This document shows, piece after piece, positions 41,151 through 49,935 of a stretch of 64,000 nt of DNA. The stretch is from Burkholderiales bacterium PBB6 (GTDB lineage: Bacteria; Pseudomonadota; Gammaproteobacteria; Burkholderiales; Burkholderiaceae_C). A program made the position numbers and the translations under genes. Below the pieces are notes generated by a model, which made no database searches, had not been told where the DNA came from, and saw only the letters and a program-made list of their open reading frames with translations. Every line of letters begins with the position of its first letter. The stretch's first letter is position 1. The DNA lies in contig NKIH01000001.1 in assembly GCA_002255925.1 (NCBI GenBank), positions 248,001-312,000 of the forward strand, written 5' to 3'.

Positions 41151-42614
41151 TCAGGCCGTGCCGCCCACGGTCAGGCCGTCGATGCGCAGGGTGGGCTGGC
41201 CCACGCCCACAGGCACGCTCTGGCCTTCCTTGCCGCAGGTGCCCACGCCGCTGTCGAGCTGCATGTCATTGCCGATCATGCTGACGCGCGCCATGGCTTC
41301 CGGGCCACTGCCGATCAGCGTGGCGCCCTTCACCGGGTAGAGGATCTTGCCGTTCTCGACCCAGTAGGCTTCCGAGGCCGAGAACACGAACTTGCCGCTG
41401 GTGATGTCGACCTGCCCGCCGCCGAAGTTGGTGGCGTAGACGCCGCGCTTGATGCTGGCGACGATCTCTTCCTTGGTCTTGTCACCCGGCAGCATGTAGG
41501 TGTTGGTCATGCGCGGCATCGGGATGTGGGCGTAGCTTTCGCGACGGCCGTTGCCGGTCGGCTTCACGCCGGTCAGGCGGGCGTTCATGCTGTCTTGCAT
41601 GTAGCCGCGCAGGATGCCGTCCTCGATCAGCACATTGCGCTGGCTCGGGTTGCCTTCATCGTCGATGTTGAGCGAACCGCGGCGGTCGGCCAGCGTGCCG
41701 TCGTCCAGCACCGTCACGCCCTTGGCGGCCACGCGCTGGCCGATGCGGCCGGTGAAGGTGGACGAGCCCTTGCGGTTGAAGTCGCCTTCCAGGCCGTGGC
41801 CCACCGCCTCGTGCAGCATGATGCCGGGCCAGCCCGAACCCAGCACCACCGTCATCATGCCGGCGGGCACCGGGCGCGATTCGAGGTTGGTCAGGGCGGC
41901 GTTCACGGCTTGATCGACGTAGTCGGTGATCTGCGCGTCCTGGAAGTAGCCCAGGCCGAAGCGGCCACCGCCACCGCCGGAGCCCACTTCGCGGCGGCCG
42001 TTTTGCTCGGCAATCACGGTGACCGACAGGCGCACCAGCGGGCGCACGTCGGCGGCGCGGGTGCCGTCAGCGCGGGCCACCATCACCACGTCGTATTCGG
42101 CGGCCAGGCCGGCCATCACCTGCACGATGCGCGGGTCACGGGCGCGGGCCATCTTCTCGACGCGCTCCAGCAGGGCGACCTTCTGGGTGCTGTCGAGTGT
42201 GGCGATGGGGTCGAGCGGTGCGTACAGCAGGCGGCTCTTGGCAACAGTGGTGGGTTTGCCCACCTTCACGCGACGACTCTGGCCGGCGGCGGCGATGGTG
42301 CGCACGGTGCGGGCCGCGTCGAGCAGCGAGGCTTCCGACAGATCGTCTGAATACGCGAAGGCGGTCTTTTCACCCGCCACGGCGCGCACGCCCACGCCCT
42401 GGTCGATCGAGAAGCTGCCGCTCTTGACGATGCCTTCCTCCAGGCTCCAGCCCTCGCTGCGGGTGTACTGGAAGTACAGGTCCGCATCGTCGACCTTGTG
42501 TTCGCCGATGGTGGCCAAGGCGCGCCCGAGGGTGGCCTCGGACAGCTGGTACGGATCCAGCAACAGGCTTTGGGCAACGGCGAGGCGTTCGAGGGTGGGT
42601 TCGCGGGAGATCAT
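41151..42614 (-). CDS. tldD: Metalloprotease TldD
   Basis: Protein of 487 residues, full length for TldD, the catalytic subunit of the TldD-TldE complex that trims peptides such as microcin B17 precursors and CcdA. The zinc motif HEAVGHGLEGDFNRKG follows VVLGSGWPGIML. LTGVKPTGNGRRESYAHIPM and TNTYMLPGDKT are also conserved. The ATG at 42614 is preferred over one 14 codons upstream. The tldE (pmbA) partner is not in this window. It lies upstream of the aroG leader on the same strand, about 50 bases before the leader peptide start. Confidence 0.97.
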   Translation of the reverse strand: MISREPTLERLAVAQSLLLDPYQLSEATLGRALATIGEHKVDDADLYFQYTRSEGWSLEEGIVKSGSFSIDQGVGVRAVAGEKTAFAYSDDLSEASLLDAARTVRTIAAAGQSRRVKVGKPTTVAKSRLLYAPLDPIATLDSTQKVALLERVEKMARARDPRIVQVMAGLAAEYDVVMVARADGTRAADVRPLVRLSVTVIAEQNGRREVGSGGGGGRFGLGYFQDAQITDYVDQAVNAALTNLESRPVPAGMMTVVLGSGWPGIMLHEAVGHGLEGDFNRKGSSTFTGRIGQRVAAKGVTVLDDGTLADRRGSLNIDDEGNPSQRNVLIEDGILRGYMQDSMNARLTGVKPTGNGRRESYAHIPMPRMTNTYMLPGDKTKEEIVASIKRGVYATNFGGGQVDITSGKFVFSASEAYWVENGKILYPVKGATLIGSGPEAMARVSMIGNDMQLDSGVGTCGKEGQSVPVGVGQPTLRIDGLTVGGTA

Positions 42615-42731
42615 CGGCCGATTGTAGGAGGGGGCGAAAAACACCGTTGGTGACAAACCCCCTAAGTCATCTGTCTTCTTCGGGTGCTGGGTCTGCGTTG
42701 AACAGGGGTCAACTCACTCTGGAGCACTTCC

Positions 42732-43103
42732 ATGACCCTGAATACCCGCCTGAAGTCTGTCTGCGCCGTTCTGATGCTGGCCGCTGCCGCCGCCACGCAA
42801 GCCCAGACGCCCGTGCCGTCCGTGCCGGCTGCGTCCGCCACCGCGGGTGGCAAGCTGGACAACCGCCAGGCCCGTCAGCAAGACCGCATCGCAGCCGGTG
42901 CTGCCGGCGGCCAGCTCACGGCCAAGGAAACCCAGCGCCTTGAGAAGGAGCAGGCCCGCGTCGACAAGAAGCAGGAAAAGGTGATGGCCGACGGGCAAGT
43001 CACCAACGAAGAACGCAAGAAGATGCGCAAGGCCCAGCGCGCAGCCAACCACGACATCAGCCGCAAGCTGGAAAACAAGGCTGGCGACGCGCCCAAGCCT
43101 TGA
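42732..43103 (+). CDS. Exported small charged protein
   Basis: Protein of 123 residues with a signal peptide (VCAVLMLAAAAATQAQ) and likely cleavage after AQA or near it. The mature part is Lys/Glu/Gln/Arg-rich and helical (ETQRLEKEQARVDKKQEKVM, RKKMRKAQRAANHDISRKLE), with one EF-hand-like loop (ADGQVTNEERKK). It resembles periplasmic EF-hand-like proteins of the Burkholderiales in composition only; function unknown. It stands alone between divergent tldD and convergent rsmI. Confidence 0.85.
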   Translation: MTLNTRLKSVCAVLMLAAAAATQAQTPVPSVPAASATAGGKLDNRQARQQDRIAAGAAGGQLTAKETQRLEKEQARVDKKQEKVMADGQVTNEERKKMRKAQRAANHDISRKLENKAGDAPKP

Positions 43104-43145
43104 TGCGTTGACCTTGATGCGGTGAGCCGGCCTGCTGCGTCAGGC

Positions 43146-44090
43146 TCAGTCGGGCTCGTTCTGCGCACGCAGGGCGAGCGCACGCTGGTACAGCGCGTTG
43201 CGCGGTGAGCCACTGAGCTCCGCCGCCAGCGCCACCGCCTGCTTCAGCGGCAGCTCACGCATCAGGATCACCAGCTGCCGCTCCACGGCCGCAGGCAGGC
43301 CGTCAGTGTCTGCCTCGACCTTGGGCTGCGCATGCAGCACCACCGCAAACTCGCCACGCAGGCGCTGCGCGTCGGCCGCCAGCCAGGCCGGGGCGTCGAC
43401 CGCCGGCAGGGTGTGGATCTGCTCGAACTGCTTGGTCAACTCGCGGCACAGCGTGATGAGCCGCGCGGGCGCATGCTCCGCCAGCTCGGCCACCAGGGCT
43501 TCGATGCGGTGCGGGGCCTCGAACAGCACCGTGCTCAAGGGCTGCTGCAGCGCGGCCTGGAGGGCCTGCGCGCGGTCTTGCCCCTTGGCAGGCAGAAAGC
43601 CCAGGAACACGAAACCGGCGCCCTGGCCGGGCTGGTCATGCTGGCCGGCATCACCGGCAGCGCTCAGTGCCGTCACGACGCTGGAGGCGCCCGGCAGCGG
43701 CATCACCCGGTAACCGGCGGCGCGAGCACGGGCCACCAGCACGGCGCCGGGGTCAGAAATGGCCGGCGTGCCCGCATCGCTGACATACGCCACACGCTCG
43801 CCGGCCGCAAGACGCGCCAGCACCTTGTCGGATGCGCTGTGCTCGTTGTGTTCATGCAGCGCAATCAATGGCTTGTCCAGGCCGAGGTGGCGCATCAGGC
43901 CACCACTGACGCGCGTATCCTCACAAGCCACGGCATCGGCCAGGGCCAGCACGTGGATGGCGCGCAGGCTGAAGTCGGCGAGGTTGCCGATGGGCGTGGC
44001 CACCACATACAGCGTGGCGCCCGGATAGGTCTGTCCGCCGGCAGCGGCGGCCGCGGCCGACAACAAGGACGAGGAGGGGAGTGCACTCAT
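43146..44090 (-). CDS. rsmI: 16S rRNA (cytidine(1402)-2'-O)-methyltransferase RsmI
   Basis: SAM-dependent enzyme of 314 residues that methylates the ribose of C1402 in 16S rRNA. It has the tetrapyrrole-methylase fold: [69 protein letters not shown], and [16 protein letters not shown]. The start codon overlaps the divergent yraN start codon as CATG. The cluster rsmI/yraN/diaA/dolP is the same set found together in E. coli. Confidence 0.97.
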   Translation of the reverse strand: MSALPSSSLLSAAAAAAGGQTYPGATLYVVATPIGNLADFSLRAIHVLALADAVACEDTRVSGGLMRHLGLDKPLIALHEHNEHSASDKVLARLAAGERVAYVSDAGTPAISDPGAVLVARARAAGYRVMPLPGASSVVTALSAAGDAGQHDQPGQGAGFVFLGFLPAKGQDRAQALQAALQQPLSTVLFEAPHRIEALVAELAEHAPARLITLCRELTKQFEQIHTLPAVDAPAWLAADAQRLRGEFAVVLHAQPKVEADTDGLPAAVERQLVILMRELPLKQAVALAAELSGSPRNALYQRALALRAQNEPD

Positions 44091-44496
44091 GGTCAGCGAT
44101 CCTGGGCCCCATCACAGGGCCGGACAAGGCACGGAGCGTGCCGAAGCCGGTGCGCAGGCCGAAGCGCGCGCACTGGCTTTTTTGCAGCGGCAGGGATTGC
44201 GGCTGGTCGAGCGCAATTATCGGGTGGCGCGCGGTCCCTCGCGCCGGGGCGGCGAGATTGATCTCATCGTGCGCGATACCGACGGCACGCTGGTCTTCGT
44301 CGAGGTGCGCGCCCGCCAGCGCACGGACCATGGCGGCGCGGCGGCCAGCGTCACGTTTGGCAAGCAGCGCAAGCTGATCTACGCCGCCCAGGTGTACCTG
44401 CAGGCGCTGCACACCCTGCCGCCGTGTCGCTTTGATGTGGTGGCGGTGGATGGCGATGAGATCGAGTGGTTGCTGGCGGCGTTTGATGCGGGCTGA
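44089..44496 (+). CDS. yraN: UPF0102 family nuclease-like protein YraN
   Basis: Protein of 135 residues of the YraN family. Core features are [30 protein letters not shown], and FVEVRARQR, matching the restriction-endonuclease-like fold (E-x-D and E-V-R). Physiological role is unsettled. The start at 44089 shares two bases with the rsmI start on the other strand; GGAGGGG lies ten bases upstream in this direction. The first ~25 residues are not conserved-looking, so a later start is possible. It is the first of the yraN-diaA-dolP set, interrupted here by an opposite-strand pirin-osmC pair. Confidence 0.9.
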   Translation: MVSDPGPHHRAGQGTERAEAGAQAEARALAFLQRQGLRLVERNYRVARGPSRRGGEIDLIVRDTDGTLVFVEVRARQRTDHGGAAASVTFGKQRKLIYAAQVYLQALHTLPPCRFDVVAVDGDEIEWLLAAFDAG

Positions 44497-44502
44497 GCCT
44501 TC

Positions 44503-45384
44503 TTATCCCCGCCAGGGCGGGCCGTCGATGCGGTCCGTCTCACCCGGGATGGGCTCGAAGCCCCCGGCCGCCCAGCGCGCCGCCGCCTCGCCCAGCACCT
44601 CGCGGCTGTAGCCCACGAAGTTCCACCACATGCGCACGGGCTGAGGCAGCGCCTCGCCGCCCACCACCACCAGCCGCGCGCCGGTGGCACCGCTGGCCAG
44701 CTGTGCGCCTTCGCCGTCTGGCAGCACAGCCATGTGGGCGGCGGGCAGGGGCAGGCCGTTCACTTGCAGCTCATCACAGGGGGCGTACAGGGCCAGCTCG
44801 GGCGCCAGCGCCGGCAATGTCCAGCGGGTGTGGGGCGGCAGGGTGATGTCGAGGTAGAGCGTGGGTGAGGCCGTTTTCACCAGGCTGCGCTGGCCAAACG
44901 CCTCGCCGACCAGCAGGCGCAACTGCACGCCGCCCGGCTCGTCGATTTCCGGAATCTCTTCAGCGCCTGCGTGCTGGAAGGAGGGCGCCACATCAGACAG
45001 CCCGGGCGGCAGGGCCACCCACAGCTGCAGACCGTGCGCCGGGCGATCGCGGCCGCGGTCGTCGTCGTGGGTGCGCTCGCTATGCACGATGCCGCGGCCG
45101 GCCGTCATCCAGTTCACGGCGCCGGGCTCGATGGGCTGCACCGTGCCCAGGCTGTCGCGGTGCACCTGGCGGCCGTCGAACAGGTAAGTCACCGTGGCCA
45201 GGCCGATGTGCGGATGGCCACCGACGTCGCTGTCCACATCGGCGGGCAGGGTGACGGGGCCGAAGTGGTCGAAGAACACGAACGGGCCGACCGCGCGCCG
45301 CGCGGCTGCGGGCAGCAGGCGCCGCACCTGCAGGCCCGTGGCCAGCGCTGTTTCATGCCCTTGCAGGATCAGCGGTGCTGACAT
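44503..45384 (-). CDS. Pirin family protein (second copy type)
   Basis: Cupin-fold protein of 293 residues. The signature region FVFFDHFGPVTLP, GGHPHIGLATVTYLFDGRQV, HRDSLGTVQPIEPG and WMTAGRGIVHSE contains the metal-binding His and Glu. It differs clearly from the pirin at 3801 and belongs to the more widespread branch. Function may be quercetinase-like or redox-regulatory. It follows osmC on the same strand by ten bases, so they form an operon, and together they sit between yraN and diaA, on the opposite strand. Confidence 0.92.
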   Translation of the reverse strand: MSAPLILQGHETALATGLQVRRLLPAAARRAVGPFVFFDHFGPVTLPADVDSDVGGHPHIGLATVTYLFDGRQVHRDSLGTVQPIEPGAVNWMTAGRGIVHSERTHDDDRGRDRPAHGLQLWVALPPGLSDVAPSFQHAGAEEIPEIDEPGGVQLRLLVGEAFGQRSLVKTASPTLYLDITLPPHTRWTLPALAPELALYAPCDELQVNGLPLPAAHMAVLPDGEGAQLASGATGARLVVVGGEALPQPVRMWWNFVGYSREVLGEAAARWAAGGFEPIPGETDRIDGPPWRG

Positions 45385-45394
45385 GGTCACCCCC

Positions 45395-45796
45395 TCAACC
45401 CAGCTGGGTGTGGACGTGGATCTCGCCTTCGAGCAGGCGGTGGATCGGGCATTTGCCGGCTATCTCCAGCAGCTTGTTTCGCTCATCGTCGGTCAGCGCG
45501 CCGTCGATGAACACCTGCCGTTGCAGCGTGTACAGCGTGCGGCCGTCGGCGGCCTTGCCCTCGGTGCGCTCCACGGTGACGCGCAGGCTGGTCACGGCCA
45601 GCTGGCGGCGGCGGATGTAGAGCTCCAGCGTCAGCGTGGTGCAGGCGGCCAGGGCGGAGTCGAGCAGGTCATGCGGGTCGGGCGCACGGTCGCCCGAGCC
45701 CAGCTCGCGGCTCACATCGGCGCTCCAGACATGCCGGCCGTTGCTCAGGGTGGTGAGGGCGCCGGCATCACGGTGCAGGCGAGCTTCGATGGTCAT
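45395..45796 (-). CDS. OsmC family protein
   Basis: Protein of 133 residues with the two cysteines of the OsmC/Ohr family: one in ALAACTTLTLELY and one in IAGKCPIHRLLEG, spaced as needed for a peroxidatic pair. Family members reduce organic hydroperoxides or have related thiol chemistry. It starts an operon with the pirin gene downstream. The pairing suggests protection against oxidative or electrophilic compounds. Confidence 0.92.
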   Translation of the reverse strand: MTIEARLHRDAGALTTLSNGRHVWSADVSRELGSGDRAPDPHDLLDSALAACTTLTLELYIRRRQLAVTSLRVTVERTEGKAADGRTLYTLQRQVFIDGALTDDERNKLLEIAGKCPIHRLLEGEIHVHTQLG

Positions 45797-45933
45797 GCGG
45801 TGTCCTTCGGTGATGCAGTGAGGTGATGCGGTGAGATGGCCGGGCCCGGTGAACAGCCCGCAGGCCAGCAGTTTGCCGGGAACTTCGTGCCTTGGTGCAA
45901 GTCAGACACAGCGCCCGCTTATGATCGGCGCCC

Positions 45934-46533
45934 ATGCTTGAACCCCGCATCCAGCAACATTTCTTCGAGAGCGCCGACCTGATGTACCAGGTCAGCGAGC
46001 ACTTGTCCCGAGCCATCCTGGATGGCGCCAACGCGGCCGTCGGCTGCCTGACCTCCGGCAACAAGCTGCTGGTGGGCGGGCAGGGTGCTGGTCAGCAGCT
46101 GGCCAACCTGATGTGCGCCGCCCTGCTGCAGGGCTTCGAGCGTGAGCGTCCGGCCCTGTCGGCACTGCCGCTCAACGCCAGCCTGATTTCGCCCCTCGCC
46201 ACCGATGCCGCCAACCCGGCCGCGGTGCATGGCGTCGTCACCCAGATCCGCGCGCTCGGCCACCCGGGTGATTTGCTGGTGGTGTTCTGCCCCGCCGGTG
46301 CCGACGTGGCCTGGCAGGCGGCCATTGATGAAGCCCATGCCAAGGACATGACGGTGCTGCTGCTCAGCGGCCCCGCGCCGGGTGATCTGCCCGGCCGCCT
46401 GCTGGACACCGACGTCTGGATTGGCGTGCCCCATGAGCGGCCCGCCCGTGTGCTGGAGCTGCAGCTGCTGGCGCTGCACGCGCTCTGCGACGCCATCGAC
46501 ATGCAACTGATGGGCGAGGCCGACCCGGCCTGA
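45934..46533 (+). CDS. diaA: SIS-domain protein DiaA (phosphoheptose isomerase-like)
   Basis: SIS protein of 199 residues. Features include IQQHFFESADLMYQVSEHLS, GNKLLVGGQGAGQQLANLMC and LVVFCPAGAD. In E. coli DiaA binds DnaA and helps time initiation; related GmhA isomerises sedoheptulose 7-phosphate. The neighbourhood yraN-[x]-diaA-dolP supports DiaA over GmhA. It is followed 34 bases later by dolP. Confidence 0.88.
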   Translation: MLEPRIQQHFFESADLMYQVSEHLSRAILDGANAAVGCLTSGNKLLVGGQGAGQQLANLMCAALLQGFERERPALSALPLNASLISPLATDAANPAAVHGVVTQIRALGHPGDLLVVFCPAGADVAWQAAIDEAHAKDMTVLLLSGPAPGDLPGRLLDTDVWIGVPHERPARVLELQLLALHALCDAIDMQLMGEADPA

Positions 46534-46567
46534 TGCGCCCGTCGCTCACCCTCTTCAAGGACTCCTG

Positions 46568-47173
46568 ATGAATTTCCGCCGATCGACCCTGCTGGCTCTG
46601 CTGGCTGCCTCTGCCACCCTGAGCGCGTGCGCGCCTTTGCTGGTGGGCAGCGCTGCCGTGAGCGGCGCCATGCTGTTCACCGACCGCCGCACCTCAGGCG
46701 CGCAACTGGAAGACCAGAGCATCGAGATCAAGGGCCTGGCGCGTGCCAAGTCGGCCGCCGGTGACCGTGGCCATTTGAACGTGACGAGCTACAACCGCGT
46801 GGCGCTGATCACCGGTGAAGTGCCGACCGATGCTGACCGCGCTGCGGTGGAGCAGGCCCTCACGGCCGTCGACAACGTGCGTTCGGTGGTGAATGAAGTG
46901 GGCGTGATGCCCAACTCGGCGCTCACCACGCGCTCGAACGACAGCCTGATCACCGGCAAGGTCAAGGCCACGCTGGTGGATGCCAAGGACGTGCAGGCCA
47001 ACGCCTTCAAGGTGGTGACCGAGCGTGGCACCGTGTACCTGCTGGGCCGTGTCACCGAGCGCGAGGCATCGCGGGCGGTTGAGCTGACGCGCACCATCGC
47101 CGGTGTGCAGAAGGTCGTTCGTGTGTTCGAGACCTTGACGGAAGACGAGCTCAAGGCGCTGACGCCGAAGTGA
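46568..47173 (+). CDS. dolP: BON-domain lipoprotein DolP (YraP)
   Basis: Lipoprotein of 201 residues with lipobox LSAC (Cys21) and two BON domains: LNVTSYNRVALITGEVPTDA in the first and FKVVTERGTVYLLGRVTERE in the second. DolP supports outer-membrane integrity and BAM complex function in enterobacteria. The start MNFRRSTLLALLAASATLSA gives a textbook signal peptide. It is the last gene of the yraN-diaA-dolP group. Its stop overlaps the A-run of a terminator that serves the convergent gene. Confidence 0.95.
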   Translation: MNFRRSTLLALLAASATLSACAPLLVGSAAVSGAMLFTDRRTSGAQLEDQSIEIKGLARAKSAAGDRGHLNVTSYNRVALITGEVPTDADRAAVEQALTAVDNVRSVVNEVGVMPNSALTTRSNDSLITGKVKATLVDAKDVQANAFKVVTERGTVYLLGRVTEREASRAVELTRTIAGVQKVVRVFETLTEDELKALTPK

Positions 47174-47197
47174 AAAAAAGGGGCCGCGAGGCCCCTT
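47173..47197 (-). terminator. Intrinsic terminator of the pilT-pilU-dehydrogenase unit
   Basis: AAGGGGCC - TCGC - GGCCCCTT on the minus strand, followed by TTTTT. The 8-bp GC-rich stem and T-run sit four bases after the dehydrogenase stop at 47201. Read on the plus strand the same stem follows dolP but has no T-run there. Confidence 0.9.
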
Positions 47198-47200
47198 CGT

Positions 47201-48094
47201 TCATTTCAGCCGGCGAATCAGGCTGGAGGTGTCCCAGCGGTGGCCGCCCATCGTCTGCACGTCGGCGTAGAACTGATCGACCAGCGCCGTGACGGGCAGC
47301 TTGGCGCCGTTGCGGCGCGCCTCGTCGAGCACCAGCCCCAGGTCCTTGCGCATCCAGTCGACCGCAAAACCGAAGTCGAACTTGTCGTCGACCATGGTCT
47401 TGCCGCGGTTGTCGAGCTGCCAGCTTTGTGCGGCGCCCTTGCCGATGACTTCCAGCACCTGGTGCATGTCGAGACCGGCCTTCTGGCCAAACGCCACGGC
47501 CTCCGACAGGCCTTGCACCAGCCCGGCGATGCAGATCTGGTTGACCATCTTGGCCAGCTGACCCGCGCCGCTGTCGCCCACGCGGGTCACGGCTTTCGAA
47601 AACGCCATGGCCACCGGATGCATCGCGGCAAACGGGGCGGCGTCGCCACCGCACATCACCGTCAGCGCGCCATTCACGGCGCCGGCCTGGCCACCAGATA
47701 CCGGCGCATCGATGAAGTGCAGGCCCAGGCCTTGCGCCACGGCGTGCAGCTCACGGGCGACTTCGGCCGAGGCGGTGGTGTGGTCAGCAAGGATGGCGCC
47801 CGGCTGCATGCCGGCGAACGCGCCGTCGGCACCCAGCACCACCGCACGCAGGTCATCGTCGTTGCCCACGCAGGCAAACACGATCTGTGCGCCCGCGGCC
47901 GCCTCACGCGGCGTGGATGCATGGCGCCCGCCGTATTGCGCGGCCCACTCGGCGGCTTTGGTGGCGGTGCGGTTGTAGACGCACACGTCGTGACCTGCAC
48001 GTTGCAGGTGGCCGGCCATCGGGCCGCCCATCACGCCCAGGCCGATGAAGGCGACACGGTGCGACTGGATGGGCTCGTAACTGCGGTTGCTCAT
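47201..48094 (-). CDS. NAD(P)-dependent beta-hydroxyacid dehydrogenase (3-hydroxyisobutyrate dehydrogenase family)
   Basis: Oxidoreductase of 297 residues. The dinucleotide motif is VAFIGLGVMGGPMAGHLQRA; the substrate loop is DAPVSGGQAGA with LTVMCGGD; and the catalytic Lys is in GQLAKMVNQICIAG. The family covers 3-hydroxyisobutyrate, tartronate semialdehyde and glyoxylate/succinic semialdehyde reductases; the segment around the substrate loop is the common one, so the exact substrate is not assigned. It starts 16 bases after pilU and may be co-transcribed with the pilus genes, though no functional link is evident. Confidence 0.92.
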   Translation of the reverse strand: MSNRSYEPIQSHRVAFIGLGVMGGPMAGHLQRAGHDVCVYNRTATKAAEWAAQYGGRHASTPREAAAGAQIVFACVGNDDDLRAVVLGADGAFAGMQPGAILADHTTASAEVARELHAVAQGLGLHFIDAPVSGGQAGAVNGALTVMCGGDAAPFAAMHPVAMAFSKAVTRVGDSGAGQLAKMVNQICIAGLVQGLSEAVAFGQKAGLDMHQVLEVIGKGAAQSWQLDNRGKTMVDDKFDFGFAVDWMRKDLGLVLDEARRNGAKLPVTALVDQFYADVQTMGGHRWDTSSLIRRLK

Positions 48095-48110
48095 GGGGTG
48101 CTTCGGTTCT

Positions 48111-49247
48111 TCAGATGATGGACAGGTGCTCGGTGCCGGCGGACAGGTCAGAGACCCGCGCGCGCTTGCTGTTGAGCTTGATGTTCAGGCGCAGGTCGTT
48201 CACCGAATCGGCGTTGCGCAGCGCGTCTTCGTAGGTGACGGAGTGCGCTTCGTACAGGTCGAAGATGGCCTGGTCGAAGGTCTGCATGCCGAGCTCGCGT
48301 GAGCGCTTCATCAGCTCCTTCAGCTCGCCCACCTGGCCCTTGAAGATCAGGTCGGCCATCAGCGGCGTGTTCAGCATGATTTCCACGGCGGCGGCGCGGC
48401 CCTTGCCTTCCTGGCGCGGCAGCAGGCGCTGGGAAATCATCGCCTTCAGGTTCAGCGACACGTCCATCAGCAGCTGGTCGCGGCGTTCTTCCGGGAAGAA
48501 GTTGATGATCCGGTCGAGCGCCTGGTTGGCGCTGTTGGCGTGCAGCGTGGCCATGCACAAGTGGCCGGTTTCAGCGAAGGCCACGGCCAGCTCCATCGTC
48601 TGACGGTCGCGGATTTCGCCCATCAGGATGACGTCGGGCGCCTGACGCAGCGAGTTCTTCAGCGCGATTTCCCAGTCGTCGGTGTCGATGCCGATTTCGC
48701 GCTGGGTGATCACGCAGTTCTTGTGCGGGTGCACGAACTCCACCGGGTCTTCCACGGTGATGATGTGGTCGTAGGCGTTTTCATTGCGCCAGTCCACCAT
48801 CGACGCCAGCGAGGTGCTCTTGCCCGAGCCCGTGGCGCCCACCATGATGACCAGACCGCGCTTGGTCATGGCCACGTCCTTCAGGATGCCGGGCAGGCCC
48901 AGGCCGTCGATGGTCGGCAGGGTGGCCGGAATGGTACGAAGCACCATGCCCACGTGGCCCTGCTGCATGAAGGCGCTGACCCGGAAACGGCCGATGCCCT
49001 GCGGCGAGATCGCGAAGTTGCATTCCTTCGTGCGCTCGAAGTCAGCGGCCTGCTTGTCGTTCATGATGGCCCGCGCCAGCGCCACGGTGTGCGCACCCGT
49101 CAGCGGCTGCGGCGACACCTTCGAGACCTTGCCGTCGACCTTGATGGCCGGCGGAAAATCGGCCGTGAGGAAGAGGTCGGAGCCATTGCGGGTGACCATC
49201 AAGCGCAGCAGGTCGCTGACGAACTTGGATGCCTGATCGCGTTCCAT
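48111..49247 (-). CDS. pilU: Type IV pilus retraction ATPase PilU
   Basis: Hexameric secretion-type ATPase of 378 residues, an accessory of PilT in pilus retraction. Walker A is GATGSGKSTSLASM, Walker B region is LMGEIRDRQTMELAVAFAET, with the His box GHLCMATLHANSANQ. The start MERDQASKFVSDLLRLMV and longer C-terminus distinguish it from PilT. It is the third gene of a pilT / cyclic-nucleotide-domain / pilU cluster. Confidence 0.97.
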   Translation of the reverse strand: MERDQASKFVSDLLRLMVTRNGSDLFLTADFPPAIKVDGKVSKVSPQPLTGAHTVALARAIMNDKQAADFERTKECNFAISPQGIGRFRVSAFMQQGHVGMVLRTIPATLPTIDGLGLPGILKDVAMTKRGLVIMVGATGSGKSTSLASMVDWRNENAYDHIITVEDPVEFVHPHKNCVITQREIGIDTDDWEIALKNSLRQAPDVILMGEIRDRQTMELAVAFAETGHLCMATLHANSANQALDRIINFFPEERRDQLLMDVSLNLKAMISQRLLPRQEGKGRAAAVEIMLNTPLMADLIFKGQVGELKELMKRSRELGMQTFDQAIFDLYEAHSVTYEDALRNADSVNDLRLNIKLNSKRARVSDLSAGTEHLSII

Positions 49248-49272
49248 TCGGACGTTTCCTTGACGGGGCGGA

Positions 49273-49920
49273 TCAATCCGCCGTGGTTCGGGTGAGTTGC
49301 ACGGACAAGCGGGCGCTGACCTGACGCAGGCGCAGCGACAGCCGCTTGGCGATCCAGGCCAGCACCGTGCCGGCCAGGCGAGGCTCTTCTTGCATCATGC
49401 GTTCCAGGGCGGAGCTCGACAGCACGGCCAGCGTGACCGGCGACAGCGCCACGCACGACGAGAACCGCCCGCCGCCGTCGAACAGCGACATCTCGCCGAG
49501 CAGATCACCCGGGCGCGCTTCGCCGATGCGCACTTGCGACTTGTTGTGCAGACGGCGCTCTTCGGCCACGCTGCCCTGCAGCACGATCAGCAGGAAATCG
49601 CCCTGCTCATCCTGGCCAATCACCTGCTTGCCGTTGTCGAGCTGCACGTAGTCGAGGTAGCCGCCGAGGATGGCCAGCTGCTCGGCGCCGAGCTTGCCCA
49701 GCGCCTGATCCTGGCTCAGCAGCTTCACCAGGCTGAGCACGCCCAGGCTGTTGTCATACGGGCGGGCCTTCAGGTCGGGCGCACGGTTGGCCCACGGCAC
49801 GAAGAGCTGGGTGTCTTCGTGGCGGTCGGCGAACTGGGTGGCGAAATAGCCCGAGTCGTCTGGCACCGAAGCCGGCTTGGCGGGAGGGCCGAACCAGCGG
49901 GAAAGGATCTGCTTGAACAT
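49273..49920 (-). CDS. Cyclic-nucleotide-binding-domain protein between pilT and pilU
   Basis: Protein of 215 residues. Residues ~75-185 form a cNMP-binding-type barrel: GDFLLIVLQGSVAEERRLHN, GEARPGDLLGEMSLFDGGGR and SSCVALSPVTLAVLSS. The position expected for the phosphate-binding Arg reads GGRFSSCVALS, so the pocket may be competent. There is no helix-turn-helix, so it is not a Crp-like regulator. Its place between the two retraction ATPase genes, 15 and 25 bases from them, suggests a role in coupling twitching motility to a nucleotide second messenger (inference). Confidence 0.85.
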   Translation of the reverse strand: MFKQILSRWFGPPAKPASVPDDSGYFATQFADRHEDTQLFVPWANRAPDLKARPYDNSLGVLSLVKLLSQDQALGKLGAEQLAILGGYLDYVQLDNGKQVIGQDEQGDFLLIVLQGSVAEERRLHNKSQVRIGEARPGDLLGEMSLFDGGGRFSSCVALSPVTLAVLSSSALERMMQEEPRLAGTVLAWIAKRLSLRLRQVSARLSVQLTRTTAD

Positions 49921-49935
49921 GAGGAGGATCAGGGA

